Shown: piece after piece, positions 9,321 to 18,977 of the stretch | Position numbering within the stretch: the first letter of the stretch is position 1 | Layout: each line of letters begins with the position of its first letter | DNA from: Pseudomonas chlororaphis | GTDB taxonomy: Bacteria > Pseudomonadota > Gammaproteobacteria > Pseudomonadales > Pseudomonadaceae | Assembly (NCBI GenBank): GCA_001023535.1 | Contig: CP011020.1 | Location: forward strand, 4,834,501-4,898,500 | Direction: 5' to 3' | DNA length: 64,000 nt | Notes under the pieces: generated by a model | What the model saw: only the letters and a program-made list of their open reading frames with translations | Told to the model about the DNA's origin: nothing | The model's database searches: none | Translations under genes and position numbers: made by a program

Positions 9321-9410
9321 ATTAATTTCCCAATTCCCCGTGCCCTCGAACCCCATCCCCCCTAAAATACCCACCACTCCCGTTTCGCCCCGCCCCGAGG
9401 CCGCTTGTTC

Positions 9411-10625
9411 ATGTCCGTTACCGCCACCCCCGCCCGTCCCGCGCCGGATCATCACGCCCAGTTCATCGAGCTGTTGCGCACCAGCCTTGCGCAAAACGCT
9501 TTCATCAAACTGGTACTGGCCAAGCATGTCGGGGATGAAGCGGACCTCCAGCGGTTGATCATCAAGCCGCTGACGGTCAAGGAGCAGCCGTGCCTGTCCT
9601 TCGTCTACCGCTACAAGACCCGCGACATCACCAAGAATTTCCCATTGGCCGAAGGGGTGGACACCGTTGCTGCGCTCTTGCCGGCGTCGTTCAAGAATGC
9701 GCACCTGCTGGCGGTCACCGACGAAGCGCAGCTGGAATACAGCAAGAAGGGCAAGCCTTCGCTGTTCAGGAGCAAGCCCCAGCAGTTGCGTGAGGTGCCG
9801 TCCGGCGAGCACAACCGCGAGAAGAACCGCTTCCTCGACCTGAGCCGGCCGTTCCTTGCCGACCTGGGTGTGACCAACCACAAGCACGAGCTGATCCCCG
9901 CGATGTCGCGCAAGTGGAAGCAGATCAACAAGTTCATCGAAGTGTTCAGCCATGCGCTGACGTCTTCGCCCCTGGCCCTGGACAAGCCGGTACGGGTCTC
10001 GGATTTCGGCTCGGGCAAGGGCTACCTGACCTTCGCCATCCACGATTACCTGCGCAACACCTTGCAGGCCGAGGGCGTGGTCACCGGTGTCGAGCTGCGC
10101 GAAGACATGGTCAAGCTGTGCAACGAAGCGGCGGCGCGCCTGGAGCATCCGGGCCTGAGCTTCCAGCACGGTGACGTGCGCAGCGTCGCGCCGAGCGCGG
10201 TGGACGTGATGATCGCCTTGCACGCCTGCGACATCGCCACCGACTACGCGATCCACATGGGCATTCGCTCCGGCGCCTCGATCATCATGTGTTCGCCGTG
10301 CTGCCACAAACAGATCCGCCTGCAGATCCAGAGCCCAGCCTTGCTCAAGCCCATGCTGCAATACGGCCTGCACCTGGGCCAGCAGGCGGAAATGGTCACC
10401 GACAGTCTGCGGGCGCTGTTCCTCGAAGCCTGTGGCTACGAAACCAAGGTGTTCGAGTTCATCTCCCTGGAACACACCAACAAGAACAAGATGATCCTGG
10501 CGGTCAAGCGCGCCGAACCCATCGATACGACCGAACTGCTGCGCAAGATCCAGGAACTCAAGGCGTTCTATCACGTCACCGAGCATTGCCTGGAGACCCT
10601 GCTGCGCGCGGATGGACACCTCTGA
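9411..10625 (+). CDS. Class I SAM-dependent methyltransferase (Methyltransf_32 type)
   Basis: This 404-residue protein has an N-terminal domain of about 185 residues, then the SAM-binding motif DFGSGKG at 198-204, an acidic GVELRED segment, and MIALHACD. A MCSPCCHK motif near residue 297 is characteristic of the Methyltransf_32 / METTL25-like group. Substrate is unknown; RNA or small-molecule methylation has been discussed for relatives. The ATG at 9411 is preferred over a TTG six bases upstream. The gene stands alone between two repeat elements. Confidence 0.8.
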   Translation: MSVTATPARPAPDHHAQFIELLRTSLAQNAFIKLVLAKHVGDEADLQRLIIKPLTVKEQPCLSFVYRYKTRDITKNFPLAEGVDTVAALLPASFKNAHLLAVTDEAQLEYSKKGKPSLFRSKPQQLREVPSGEHNREKNRFLDLSRPFLADLGVTNHKHELIPAMSRKWKQINKFIEVFSHALTSSPLALDKPVRVSDFGSGKGYLTFAIHDYLRNTLQAEGVVTGVELREDMVKLCNEAAARLEHPGLSFQHGDVRSVAPSAVDVMIALHACDIATDYAIHMGIRSGASIIMCSPCCHKQIRLQIQSPALLKPMLQYGLHLGQQAEMVTDSLRALFLEACGYETKVFEFISLEHTNKNKMILAVKRAEPIDTTELLRKIQELKAFYHVTEHCLETLLRADGHL

Positions 10626-10634
10626 CGCCGCCCC

Positions 10635-10710
10635 TGTGGGAGCGAGCTTGCTCGCGAAAGCGGTACATCAGCCCCATTGCCGTGGGCTGACACACCGCCA
10701 TCGCGAGCAG
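10635..10710. repeat. Degenerate REPIN
   Basis: A complete TGTGGGAGCGAGCTTGCTCGCGA arm is on the left, but the right arm stops after ATCGCGAGCAG, so one side has lost its outer half. A GCCC..GGGCTGA inner symmetry remains. Confidence 0.7.
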
Positions 10711-10826
10711 ACCTATTTCTCTCTCCTCGTGCAGCCCGTCCGGTAATGCCGGGTTGGCGCTGCATGGCCGGGCCACCGGGCTACCTTTAATGCGTTCACC
10801 CTTCTCGCATACAAAGGAGCTCAACC

Positions 10827-11408
10827 ATGGCCGCCAAGAAAATCCTGATGCTGGTCGGCGATTACGTCGAAGACTATGAAGTGATGGTGCCGTTCCAGGC
10901 CTTGCAGATGGTCGGCCATACCGTGCACGCGGTGTGCCCGGACAAGAACGCCGGGCAGACGGTGCGCACGGCGATCCACGATTTCGAAGGTGACCAGACC
11001 TATAGCGAAAAGCCTGGGCACCTGTTTGCCCTCAACCATGACTTCGCCACTGTCGCCGCCGCCGACTACGACGCATTGCTGATCCCGGGCGGGCGTGCGC
11101 CGGAATACCTGCGCCTGAATGAAACGGTGCTGCAACTGGTGCGGGATTTCGATCTGGCCGGCAAGCCGATCGCGGCGGTTTGCCACGGCGCGCAATTACT
11201 GGCGGCCGCCGGCATCCTCGAAGGTCGCGAATGCAGTGCTTACCCGGCCTGCGCCCCGGAAGTGCGGCTGGCCGGAGGCACCTACATCGACATTCCGGTG
11301 ACTCAAGGCCATGTCCAGGGCAACCTGGCGACCGCTCCGGCCTGGCCGGCACATCCGAACTGGCTGGCGGGGTTCCTGACCTTGCTGGGCACGGCGATCA
11401 CGTTATAG
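10827..11408 (+). CDS. DJ-1/PfpI family protein
   Basis: This 193-residue protein has the DJ-1/PfpI nucleophile elbow [10 protein letters not shown] with Cys119 and His120, the conserved acidic residue Glu15 in GDYVEDYE, and the [12 protein letters not shown] glycine loop. The family includes class I glutamine amidotransferase-like hydrolases, deglycases/glyoxalases and stress chaperones, so a protective cytoplasmic role is likely but the reaction is unproven. An AAAGGAG ribosome site precedes the ATG. It is a stand-alone gene. Confidence 0.88.
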   Translation: MAAKKILMLVGDYVEDYEVMVPFQALQMVGHTVHAVCPDKNAGQTVRTAIHDFEGDQTYSEKPGHLFALNHDFATVAAADYDALLIPGGRAPEYLRLNETVLQLVRDFDLAGKPIAAVCHGAQLLAAAGILEGRECSAYPACAPEVRLAGGTYIDIPVTQGHVQGNLATAPAWPAHPNWLAGFLTLLGTAITL

Positions 11409-11458
11409 CCATGTCGCCAGGCATCGCCAGCGTCTAGGCCACGATGGGGGGGGGGCGG

Positions 11459-12478
11459 TCAAACCTCCACCGGCACCGCCAGCTTCGGATCGCCCAGGGG
11501 ATGACTCTTGGCGTCGAAGAACCGCAGCTCCACCGCCAACCCCTGGAACACGTTGGCGTAGTGGCGCTTCTGGTGCTGGATGAACGCCTGGCTGCGCGGG
11601 TAGATCGAGATCGCCACGACCTTGGGGGCCGCCAGGCGAAGGGCGTCGACGATGTGCCGGTCCTGCTCGCCGAGGGCATGGCCGAACAGGCACAGGTTGT
11701 CGCCGTGATGCAGCAACTGGTCGTAGCAGAATGACAGGTAGTCGGAGCTGCGGATGGTCTTGAGCTTGTCCTGGCTCGGGCCTTCATTCACGAACAGCGG
11801 CACATCGTCGAGGGTCTTGAGCGTGTTGTTGATGGCGAAGCTGCCCAGCAACGTGCCTTCGGTGGAGCTCAACCTGCGCGCCATGCCGTCCTGGTTGCGC
11901 ACCAGGTGCAGGCCGCCGTGCAGGTACAGCAGGCGCGGTTTGTCGGTGCTCGCCTGGCTCAGGTCGAAATGGTGATCGCTGCCCGTGAACAGGTCGGTGA
12001 GGGTGCCCGGCGCGTGCTGGATCGCCCAGTGATTGAGCAGGTCGTAGTTGGTGGTGAACACCGTGCGGTAGTGGCTCAACGCCTGATTGAGCGTCGCCAG
12101 CGTGGAAGGCTGCACCAGTCGCCACGGGATATGCACCGCGTGCACGGTATTGATCAGCGCTTCCTTGATCGCGTAATAGCGATTGCGCGGGGCGGCGGAG
12201 CTGACGGCCAGGGCCTTGTTGACCCGGCTGGTGGTCTTGAGCGCGCCGAGCACCTGCTCGAAGCTGCGCGTCTGCATCGCATCGAACACACTCAACTCCG
12301 ACGGGCTCAGGGGCTTTTCCTCGACGGTGCGGGCGTTTTCGAACAGTGAGTCGTAGCCGAAATCGTCCCACACCGCGCGGCTGGCACCATTGCCCAACAG
12401 CAGGCCGCTGAAGTCGGTGCTGGCCTGCAGGGCCGCCCAATCTTCAAGCCGGGCGTCGTATTCGTGGAAATCGGTCAT
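11459..12478 (-). CDS. DUF4917 family protein with SIR2-like fold signatures
   Basis: The product is 339 residues from the ATG at 12478, with a GGA ribosome site 11 bases upstream; two more upstream starts are possible but poorly placed. The order GLLLGNGASRAV (glycine-rich nucleotide loop), VFTTNYDLL, LYLHGGLH and LCLFGHALGEQDRHIV is that of SIR2-like NAD-binding domains. I recall this protein as DUF4917 in pseudomonads. SIR2-like relatives can be NADases in phage defence, but this gene sits in ordinary chromosome beside a metabolic dehydrogenase, and its activity is unknown. Confidence 0.72.
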   Translation of the reverse strand: MTDFHEYDARLEDWAALQASTDFSGLLLGNGASRAVWDDFGYDSLFENARTVEEKPLSPSELSVFDAMQTRSFEQVLGALKTTSRVNKALAVSSAAPRNRYYAIKEALINTVHAVHIPWRLVQPSTLATLNQALSHYRTVFTTNYDLLNHWAIQHAPGTLTDLFTGSDHHFDLSQASTDKPRLLYLHGGLHLVRNQDGMARRLSSTEGTLLGSFAINNTLKTLDDVPLFVNEGPSQDKLKTIRSSDYLSFCYDQLLHHGDNLCLFGHALGEQDRHIVDALRLAAPKVVAISIYPRSQAFIQHQKRHYANVFQGLAVELRFFDAKSHPLGDPKLAVPVEV

Positions 12479-12618
12479 CGCGAAGCTCATCCAAAACGTG
12501 GCAAAGGCAGGGCGCGACTTTATCACGACAAACTCTTGAGCCAGATCAAGGAACGCCGTGACTGATCGGTCAATCCTGTATGCCCCTACCGATCCGGTCT
12601 CTTCCAGGAGCGTGTCCC

Positions 12619-13767
12619 ATGAGCAGCACCTTTTTCATTCCAGCCGTGAACATCATGGGCCTGGGTTGCCTCGACGAGGCGATGACCGCCATTCGCAACT
12701 ACGGTTTTCGCAAGGCCTTGATCGTCACCGACGCTGGGTTGGCGAAGGCCGGCGTGGCCGGCAAGGTGGCTGAGCTGCTGGCAGTCCAGGACGTCGATGC
12801 GGTGATTTTCGACGGCGCCAAGCCCAATCCAAGCATTGCCAACGTCGAGCTTGGGCTGGGGCTGCTGAAGGAGAGCGGGTGCGACTTCGTCGTGTCGCTC
12901 GGCGGAGGTTCGCCCCACGATTGCGCCAAGGGCATTGCCCTTTGCGCCACCAACGGCGGGCAGATCCGTGACTATGAAGGCGTGGACCGTTCCAGCAAGC
13001 CGCAACTGCCACTGATCGCCATCAACACCACCGCCGGCACGGCCAGCGAGATGACCCGCTTCTGCATCATCACCGACGAGACGCGCCACGTGAAAATGGC
13101 GATCGTCGATCGCAACGTGACGCCATTGATGTCGGTGAACGACCCGGCGCTGATGGTCGCGATGCCCAAGGGCCTGACGGCGGCCACCGGCATGGATGCG
13201 CTGACCCATGCGGTCGAGGCGTACGTGTCCACCGCTGCCACGCCGATCACCGATGCCTGTGCCCTGAAAGCCGTCACCCTGATCAGCAACAACCTGCGCC
13301 TGGCCGTGCGCGACGGCAGCGATCTGGCGGCGCGGGAGAACATGGCCTACGCACAGTTTCTCGCCGGGATGGCGTTCAACAACGCTTCGCTGGGTTTCGT
13401 GCACGCCATGGCCCACCAACTGGGTGGCTTCTACGACTTGCCTCACGGGGTGTGCAACGCGGTGCTGTTGCCGCATGTGCAGAGTTTCAATGCCACGGTG
13501 TGCGCCGCTCGCCTGGCTGACGTGGGGCGGGCCATGGGCTTCGACGCGCCGAGTGCCACCCCGGAAGAGGGCGCACAGGCCGCCATCGCGGCGATCCGCA
13601 GCCTGGCCCAGGATGTGGACATCCCCGCCGGCTTGCGTGAATTGGGCGTACGCCTCAATGACGTACCGGTCCTGGCCTCCAATGCGCTGAAAGACGCCTG
13701 CGGCCTGACCAACCCCCGAGCAGCGGACCAGCGTCAGATCGAGGAAATTTTCCGCAGCGCGTTCTAA
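12619..13767 (+). CDS. Iron-containing alcohol dehydrogenase (group III)
   Basis: This 382-residue protein has the family's nucleotide loop GGGSPHD at 95-101 and four metal ligands in place: Asp193 and His197 in [11 protein letters not shown], His262 in [11 protein letters not shown], and His276 in LPHGVCNA. It oxidises or reduces alcohol/aldehyde pairs with NAD(P) in the cytoplasm; the alcohol cannot be deduced. The ATG at 12619 matches known N-termini ([11 protein letters not shown]), whereas the longer frame start at 12580 has no family counterpart. It is convergent with the MFS gene that follows. Confidence 0.9.
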   Translation: MSSTFFIPAVNIMGLGCLDEAMTAIRNYGFRKALIVTDAGLAKAGVAGKVAELLAVQDVDAVIFDGAKPNPSIANVELGLGLLKESGCDFVVSLGGGSPHDCAKGIALCATNGGQIRDYEGVDRSSKPQLPLIAINTTAGTASEMTRFCIITDETRHVKMAIVDRNVTPLMSVNDPALMVAMPKGLTAATGMDALTHAVEAYVSTAATPITDACALKAVTLISNNLRLAVRDGSDLAARENMAYAQFLAGMAFNNASLGFVHAMAHQLGGFYDLPHGVCNAVLLPHVQSFNATVCAARLADVGRAMGFDAPSATPEEGAQAAIAAIRSLAQDVDIPAGLRELGVRLNDVPVLASNALKDACGLTNPRAADQRQIEEIFRSAF

Positions 13768-14927
13768 TCGACCCGGGGCGGCCTGGACCTCACGCAGGCC
13801 ATCGCCGCCACACCCAGCAAGGCGCACAACGTCGCCAGTGGCCAAGCCTGTTGGCTCAGCAACAGGCTGGCCACGGCACCGATCACCGAAGCCAGCAGTT
13901 GATGCACGAACCCGCTCAACGCCATGGCATAGGCACCGGCCACCGGCGAGCCTTGGTTGGCCAGGGACAGGCTGATGGGGTAGTTGACCGACTGGCCGAA
14001 CACCGCAAAACAATAGGGCAGCCAGAACAGCAAGGCGACGTGGCTCAGCGCCAGGCTGCTGACCAACATGATCGTGCTGCCGGCCAACACCAGGGCAATG
14101 CCCCAGCCCATCATCCGCTGCTGGCCGGTACGCAGCACGAAAGCATTGACCGTCAGCGCTCCGAGCAGGTACGCCGCGCTGATCGGCCACCCCAGCAGCC
14201 CGTATTCGATGGGCGACCAGTCAAAGCCTTCCTGCAGAATCAATGGCGCTGCGGTATTGAAGGCAATGATCACGCCGTAACCCAGCCCGCCGGCCAATGC
14301 CGGTCGCAAAAAGTGACGGTGCCTGAGTATCCGGGCGTAGATTCGCCAGGCCGATGGGCTGTCCTGGCTCGGCGCCACCACCGGGAACCTGGCCCGGGAG
14401 ACCGCCGCCGCCATGACCAGGCTGGTGGCGCCCAACCCTTGGAAAATCGCCTCCCAACCCAGTGCAGCCTGGATCAACGAGCCCAGGTATTGACCGATGC
14501 CGAGGGCCACCACGAAGGCGATGGATATCCATGAAAGGGCCTTGGCCAGCAGGTCACCGCTGAAACTGTCGCGAATCAGCACCCGTGCCATCACCGAGAT
14601 ACCGCTGGCGCCGATGCCCTGGATCAGCCTCATCGCCAGGAATGCCTCGGCGTTGCTGCCCATCGGCAAGGCCAGGTTGCTCAGGCCGTAGAGCCCCAAT
14701 GCCGCCAGCAACACCACCTTGCGCCCCAGCCGCTGGCTCAGGCTCCCCCACCACAGCATCGGCAGGGCCATGCCGATCAGGTACGCCGCCAGGCCCCAGG
14801 ACACCCGGGAGGCGTCGGTTCCCAGGGCCTGGGCGATGTCAGGCAGGGCCGGCAAATAGATGCTCATGCCCAGTTGTGCCAGGAACACGGTCGTGCAGGT
14901 GACGATCAGGGTGGTGCGGTTGTTCAT
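13764..14927 (-). CDS. MFS exporter, Bcr/CflA-like
   Basis: This 387-residue protein has about 12 hydrophobic helices and begins [29 protein letters not shown], close to the DHA1 drug/H+ antiporter pattern. The loop 2-3 signature [10 protein letters not shown] and the [10 protein letters not shown] segment in helix 5 support an exporter of the Bcr/CflA type. It starts 13 bases after the stop of the PLP enzyme upstream on the same strand, so it probably exports that enzyme's product; this is inference from operon structure. Confidence 0.85.
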   Translation of the reverse strand: MNNRTTLIVTCTTVFLAQLGMSIYLPALPDIAQALGTDASRVSWGLAAYLIGMALPMLWWGSLSQRLGRKVVLLAALGLYGLSNLALPMGSNAEAFLAMRLIQGIGASGISVMARVLIRDSFSGDLLAKALSWISIAFVVALGIGQYLGSLIQAALGWEAIFQGLGATSLVMAAAVSRARFPVVAPSQDSPSAWRIYARILRHRHFLRPALAGGLGYGVIIAFNTAAPLILQEGFDWSPIEYGLLGWPISAAYLLGALTVNAFVLRTGQQRMMGWGIALVLAGSTIMLVSSLALSHVALLFWLPYCFAVFGQSVNYPISLSLANQGSPVAGAYAMALSGFVHQLLASVIGAVASLLLSQQAWPLATLCALLGVAAMACVRSRPPRVD

Positions 14928-14940
14928 CAGGAGGCTCGTT

Positions 14941-16176
14941 TCATGGGCGGATGTCGCGTCCGTGGGCAGCCAGCAGTTGAGTGATGCCTTGGCAGAATTC
15001 GCTGATCACCTTTGGCTCCATATCGGCGCGCAGGGTAATACGGATCGCAGCCTTGCCTTGGGGCACCACCGGGAAAAAGACCGCCGAGGTGAAGTACCCT
15101 CGTTCGGCCAGTTCGGTCGCCAGGCTGTTCGCCAGGGTGGTTTCACCGCAAGGCACCAGTCGGATCGCCATGGGGCTGCCGTGCTGTTCGGTACGAACGA
15201 GGCGGTCGAAGAGGCGGATATTAGCCTGCAAACGCTCCTGCAAGCTGCCGAGCTCGCGGCTGTGGTGCAGGCGAATCGAAGCCATGCCGGCACCGATGGC
15301 TGCCGCGTTCAAGCTCTGGGACCAGTTGCTCGGCCCACCGTAGCGTTGCACCAGCGCCTTGTGCCGTTCGCTGCCGAACATCGCCAGCCCACCGCTGGCC
15401 CCGAAGGATTTCGCCAGCGAAGCGACGATCAGAGTGCGCTCGTCCAAGGCGGGCAGGCGCGAGCGGACCAGGCCCATGCCGCGCTCCCCGACGGCCGACA
15501 GCGCATGAGAATCGTCCAGGTAGAGAAACAGACCGTACCGTTGCTTGAGGTACATCAGGCTGTCCAGGTCCGCGAGGCCGCCCATGCTGTAGGCGCCGTC
15601 GGCCACGTACGCCACGTTGCGCTGGCGCTTGCACACGTCCTCGATGAAGTCCATGTCGTTGTGCGCACAGGTGAGCACCTGGGTTTCATCGGCGCAGGCC
15701 GCCTTGATGTGATTCATCGAATAATGGGCCAGCTTGTCGAACACCATGACGGGCGATCGATTGTCCGAGAAGGCACCGCTGGCCAGCAGCGGCAGAATTC
15801 CGGCACTCGCCGCGCTGCACGACAGCGCACTGAGGCAACTGGCGCCGAACAGCTCCGACAATTGGGTCTCGTACTGCGCAAGGATCGCCAGCTTGCAGCG
15901 GTTCCTGGAGTTGGCGACTCGCAAGGTCCCGGTTTCCCACAGGGCGGTCATGGCGCCATCCAGCAAGGCCGGGTGGTAATCCAGCCCCAGGTAGGACGTG
16001 GTGCAGAAGTGATGGAGGGTACGGCCATATTGGTCGACCAGGACATTGGGCGTCTTGACCTCGACATTGAGCCCTGAGATTTTTCCGGCTTCAGCGCATT
16101 GCCAATCCTGATCCGCGAGGGAAATGACTTTACGGTAGTGGGTGAAGCGATGGGTGGGGTGTGCAGTCTGGTTCAT
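14941..16176 (-). CDS. Alpha-oxoamine synthase-like PLP enzyme (BioF/Kbl/CqsA superfamily)
   Basis: This 411-residue protein carries the fold-type I signatures of alpha-oxoamine synthases: SYLGL near residue 61, a CSAASAG cofactor loop near 120, the D222-S-H224 pair in LYLDDSHALSAVGERGMG, and the PLP lysine K256 in SLAKSFGASGG. Enzymes of this group condense an amino acid with an acyl-CoA and release CO2, giving aminoketones (biotin, sphingoid base and haem precursors, the CAI-1 signal). No bio, hem or kbl genes flank it; instead a drug-type exporter follows 13 bases later. A secreted aminoketone product is a reasonable guess. Confidence 0.82.
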   Translation of the reverse strand: MNQTAHPTHRFTHYRKVISLADQDWQCAEAGKISGLNVEVKTPNVLVDQYGRTLHHFCTTSYLGLDYHPALLDGAMTALWETGTLRVANSRNRCKLAILAQYETQLSELFGASCLSALSCSAASAGILPLLASGAFSDNRSPVMVFDKLAHYSMNHIKAACADETQVLTCAHNDMDFIEDVCKRQRNVAYVADGAYSMGGLADLDSLMYLKQRYGLFLYLDDSHALSAVGERGMGLVRSRLPALDERTLIVASLAKSFGASGGLAMFGSERHKALVQRYGGPSNWSQSLNAAAIGAGMASIRLHHSRELGSLQERLQANIRLFDRLVRTEQHGSPMAIRLVPCGETTLANSLATELAERGYFTSAVFFPVVPQGKAAIRITLRADMEPKVISEFCQGITQLLAAHGRDIRP

Positions 16177-16502
16177 GGTTCGATCACATTCCTTGATTCA
16201 CGACGCTGTCCGTGGCGTGTTTCGTCGCCGTGTTTCCAGACTTTACAGCGCAGGGCCATAGGCTTTGAATCGGTCGTTTCCGGCATGTTTGAGTGTTACT
16301 GGAGACTTCTGCGTAGGAGTTTGCCTAGGAACCTGGACGGCAAATCCATTTGCGAGTGCGAGGTGCCGGCAGGTTATGCTCTGCGGGCTGGGGGGCTCTA
16401 TTCTTTAATGGGGGGGCGTGGCTTGCGCCTCGGTCACCTGCGCTATCCTCATCATGACTTTCGCCCCTTTACCGCTGCACTCACCCGGATGACTCCAGCA
16501 CC
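16177..16502. other. Divergent intergenic region, no recognised element
   Basis: These 326 bases separate the leftward PLP-enzyme unit from the rightward GGDEF gene and must hold both promoters. I see no clear palindromic operator, REP unit, riboswitch or small gene; a short G-run near 16390-16430 is the only compositional oddity. Confidence 0.5.
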
Positions 16503-17852
16503 ATGGACACCCGAAGCCACACGCCGCTGGCCAGTTACATCGACCTGATGCTGGACGCCGTGTGCGCGGTCGATGGCCAGGGGCGCTTCGTGTTTGTCAG
16601 TGCTGCCTGCGAGCGCATTTTCGGCTATACCCCGCAGGAATTGATGGGGCAGGCGATGATCGACCTCGTGCACCCCGCCGATCGCCAGCGTACCCTCGAG
16701 GCCGCGCGGGAGATCATGAACGGGGAGCCCAAGCTCAATTTCGAGAACCGCTACCTGCACAAGGATGGCCGGGTGGTGCACATCCTCTGGTCGGCGCGCT
16801 GGTCGCCGGTGGACCAATTGCGGATCGCCGTGGCGCGCGACATCACCGAGCGCAAGCTGGCAGAGTCGCGCCAGGCGGCGTTGTATGCGATTTCCGAGGC
16901 CGCCCATGCGGCGGCGGACCTGTTGGCGCTGTTCAAGCGCGTCCACCAGATCATCGGCGAATGGCTGCCGGCGTTGAATTTTTCGGTGGCGCTGTACGAC
17001 GAGCAATGCGCGCAGTTGAACTTCGCCTATCACGTCGACGACCTGGAGCAGCAGCCCGAGCTTCCCGGCACGATGACCGGGCGTTTGTGCGCCGAGGTGA
17101 TCCGCAGCGGCCAGCCGATCCTGTTGACGCCCGGTTGCAGCTCACTGCCGTCGGGGTTCTGCGACCTCGTGGCGCAGCCGGGCGCGCCCTGTTGGCTCGG
17201 TGTGCCGTTGAACTCGCAGAACGGCACGATCGGGGCGCTGATCGTCAAGAGTGCCCCGGACAACGAGCGCTACACCGAGCAGGACAAGGACCTGCTGCAA
17301 TACGTCTGCGCTCAAATCACCATCGCCATCGAACGCCAGCAATTGCATGCCCGGTTGCAGCACATGGCGCAATACGATCAGTTGACCCAGGTGCCCAACC
17401 GTGAATTGCTGCGTGACCGGTTCAAGGCTGCACTGGCCAGCGCCCGTGCCGTGTCGGGGCGCATGGCCTTGCTGTACATCGACCTCGATCGCTTCAAACA
17501 GATCAACGACACCTACGGCCACGGTGTAGGCGACCTGTTGTTGCAAGCGGTGGCCAGCCGTCTCAAGGGCTGTATACGGGATGTCGACACCGTGGCGCGC
17601 ATCGGCGGGGACGAGTTCGTGGTGCTGCTTCATAGCATCCAAGCGTTGGACGATGCTCACCGCGTGCAGGAAAAAATCCGCCAGGTGCTGAGTCAGCCGC
17701 TGCGGCTGGACGGCTATTGCCTGAGCATCGAGCCGAGCATCGGGGTCGCTTGTTTTCCCGACCATGGGGTCGAAGATGTGGCGCTGTTCCGTCATGCCGA
17801 CGAGGCGATGTACGCCGCCAAGCGTCAGAACCATCGGGCATTCAGCCACTGA
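16503..17852 (+). CDS. Diguanylate cyclase with PAS and GAF sensor domains
   Basis: This 449-residue protein has no membrane segment. A PAS domain covers about residues 10-118 (GYTPQELMGQ, HPADR, RDITERK), a GAF domain about 125-280, and a GGDEF domain about 285-449. The active-site motif GGDEF is intact at 368-372 and the product-inhibition site R359-D-V-D362 is present, so it should make cyclic di-GMP and be feedback-inhibited. Signals entering through PAS and GAF are unknown. There is no EAL domain, so it is a synthase only. Confidence 0.93.
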   Translation: MDTRSHTPLASYIDLMLDAVCAVDGQGRFVFVSAACERIFGYTPQELMGQAMIDLVHPADRQRTLEAAREIMNGEPKLNFENRYLHKDGRVVHILWSARWSPVDQLRIAVARDITERKLAESRQAALYAISEAAHAAADLLALFKRVHQIIGEWLPALNFSVALYDEQCAQLNFAYHVDDLEQQPELPGTMTGRLCAEVIRSGQPILLTPGCSSLPSGFCDLVAQPGAPCWLGVPLNSQNGTIGALIVKSAPDNERYTEQDKDLLQYVCAQITIAIERQQLHARLQHMAQYDQLTQVPNRELLRDRFKAALASARAVSGRMALLYIDLDRFKQINDTYGHGVGDLLLQAVASRLKGCIRDVDTVARIGGDEFVVLLHSIQALDDAHRVQEKIRQVLSQPLRLDGYCLSIEPSIGVACFPDHGVEDVALFRHADEAMYAAKRQNHRAFSH

Positions 17853-17977
17853 GCGTAGGTCGCCGTTCGTCGCGGCGAGGCACTTGAATCAAACTTTTCA
17901 GCCCTTTTGCCTTTCGAAACCCTGGCAGGTCCCGTGGTGGGGCCGCTGCCGAATGTTCAATTGAGGAGGGCGCGACC

Positions 17978-18481
17978 ATGAACCGGATGGCCACCTTTTT
18001 TCGCACCACCAGCCTCGTCGTGTTGATGGGCCTGGGTGCCAACAGTGCCTGGGCCCAATCGCCTGCCGAATTCATCAACGACGCTTCCGCCAAGGGCATG
18101 GCCGACATCGAGGCCAGCCGCATGGCCCATGGCAAGGCTGAGTCCAGGGAGGTCAAGGACTACACCATCATGGTGATCAACGACCGTACCACCGCCAACC
18201 AACACCTGGCGAAGATCGCGAAGAAGCTCGACTTGCCCGTCGCGCCTCGGGAGGAAATGGCTGACAAGGCCAAGACCCTGATGCCGCAGGTGCAGGAGGG
18301 CGAGTCGTTCGAGGCCGCCTATGCCGCCAGCCAGGTCAAGGCCACGGAGGAGGCCATTACCCAGATCCAGGAGCAGGCCCAGACCACCGAAGTGCCTGAG
18401 ATCAAGGCCTTCGCCGATGAGACCCTGCCCAAGTTGCAAACCCATCTGGAGATGGCCAGGGCGCTGCAAGCCAGCCGCTGA
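17978..18481 (+). CDS. DUF4142 family periplasmic protein
   Basis: This 167-residue protein has a signal peptide ending in WAQ and an all-helical mature domain of about 140 residues with the DUF4142 pattern: FINDASAKGMADIEASRMA, then DYTIMVINDRTTANQHL and a C-terminal LPKLQTHLEMA. The family has a ferritin-like four-helix topology and unknown function, often stress-linked in pseudomonads. A GAGGAGG ribosome site precedes the ATG. A strong hairpin follows downstream. Confidence 0.85.
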   Translation: MNRMATFFRTTSLVVLMGLGANSAWAQSPAEFINDASAKGMADIEASRMAHGKAESREVKDYTIMVINDRTTANQHLAKIAKKLDLPVAPREEMADKAKTLMPQVQEGESFEAAYAASQVKATEEAITQIQEQAQTTEVPEIKAFADETLPKLQTHLEMARALQASR

Positions 18482-18534
18482 GCCGCTGCACCTTTTGACG
18501 TGAGGGCGACATCCATTGCCTTGACGGTGGCCGG

Positions 18535-18569
18535 GAAGACGCGAGGGGCATCACGCCCCTCGCGTCTTC
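18535..18569. terminator. Perfect 15-bp hairpin between convergent genes
   Basis: The arms GAAGACGCGAGGGGC (18535-18549) and GCCCCTCGCGTCTTC (18555-18569) are perfectly complementary around a 5-base loop. It sits between the DUF4142 gene and the leftward gene ending at 18573. There is no long T-run on either side, so it may be a bidirectional but imperfect intrinsic terminator. Confidence 0.75.
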
Positions 18570-18572
18570 GTA

Positions 18573-18977
18573 TCAGCACTGATTCAGGTCAACGTTGCTT
18601 TTTTGCTCAAGGCCTTCAAGGTTCTTGACCTCGCCCTGGCCCATCGTCTGGTAGTGCTTCCTCAATGCCTCCAGTTGCTTGAGGTCCAGCGATTCGAGAC
18701 CGAGCATCGCGTTCTGCGCCTCCGCCGTGGCTCGCAACAACTCATCGATCTTCAGGTGCAAGATGTCTGTGTCGCGGTTCTGCGTGTTCTGAATCAGAAA
18801 TACCATCAGGAAGGTGATGATCGTCGTCGACGTGTTGATGATCAGCTGCCAGGTGTCGTTGAACTGGAAAAAGGGGCCGCTGATCGCCCAAAGCGCCAGT
18901 AATACAATGGCGCCCAAGAACGTCTTCGGGCTTCCCGCCCATAGAGCCAGCTTCTGTGCGATTTTTGCGAAGTTCAT
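18573..18977 (-). CDS. Low-affinity iron permease family small membrane protein
   Basis: This 134-residue protein has two hydrophobic helices at about residues 20-37 and 45-63, followed by a helical cytoplasmic tail. The segment FFQFNDTWQLIINTSTTIITFLMVFLIQ, then NRDTDILHLKIDEL, is the signature of the low-affinity iron permease (Fet4-like) family in bacteria. Whether bacterial members move iron is unproven. The gene is alone and converges on the DUF4142 gene. It is the last ordinary chromosomal gene before the accessory island. Confidence 0.82.
   Translation of the reverse strand: MNFAKIAQKLALWAGSPKTFLGAIVLLALWAISGPFFQFNDTWQLIINTSTTIITFLMVFLIQNTQNRDTDILHLKIDELLRATAEAQNAMLGLESLDLKQLEALRKHYQTMGQGEVKNLEGLEQKSNVDLNQC

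Noticed and set aside
8556..10619. 687-codon minus-strand frame across the second TPM gene and the methyltransferase gene
   Set aside because: It runs antisense to two recognisable genes and through a REP element, with no known motif.
12586..14190. 534-codon minus-strand frame
   Set aside because: It is antisense to the iron alcohol dehydrogenase and overlaps the MFS gene in another frame; its low-complexity composition is typical of a shadow frame.
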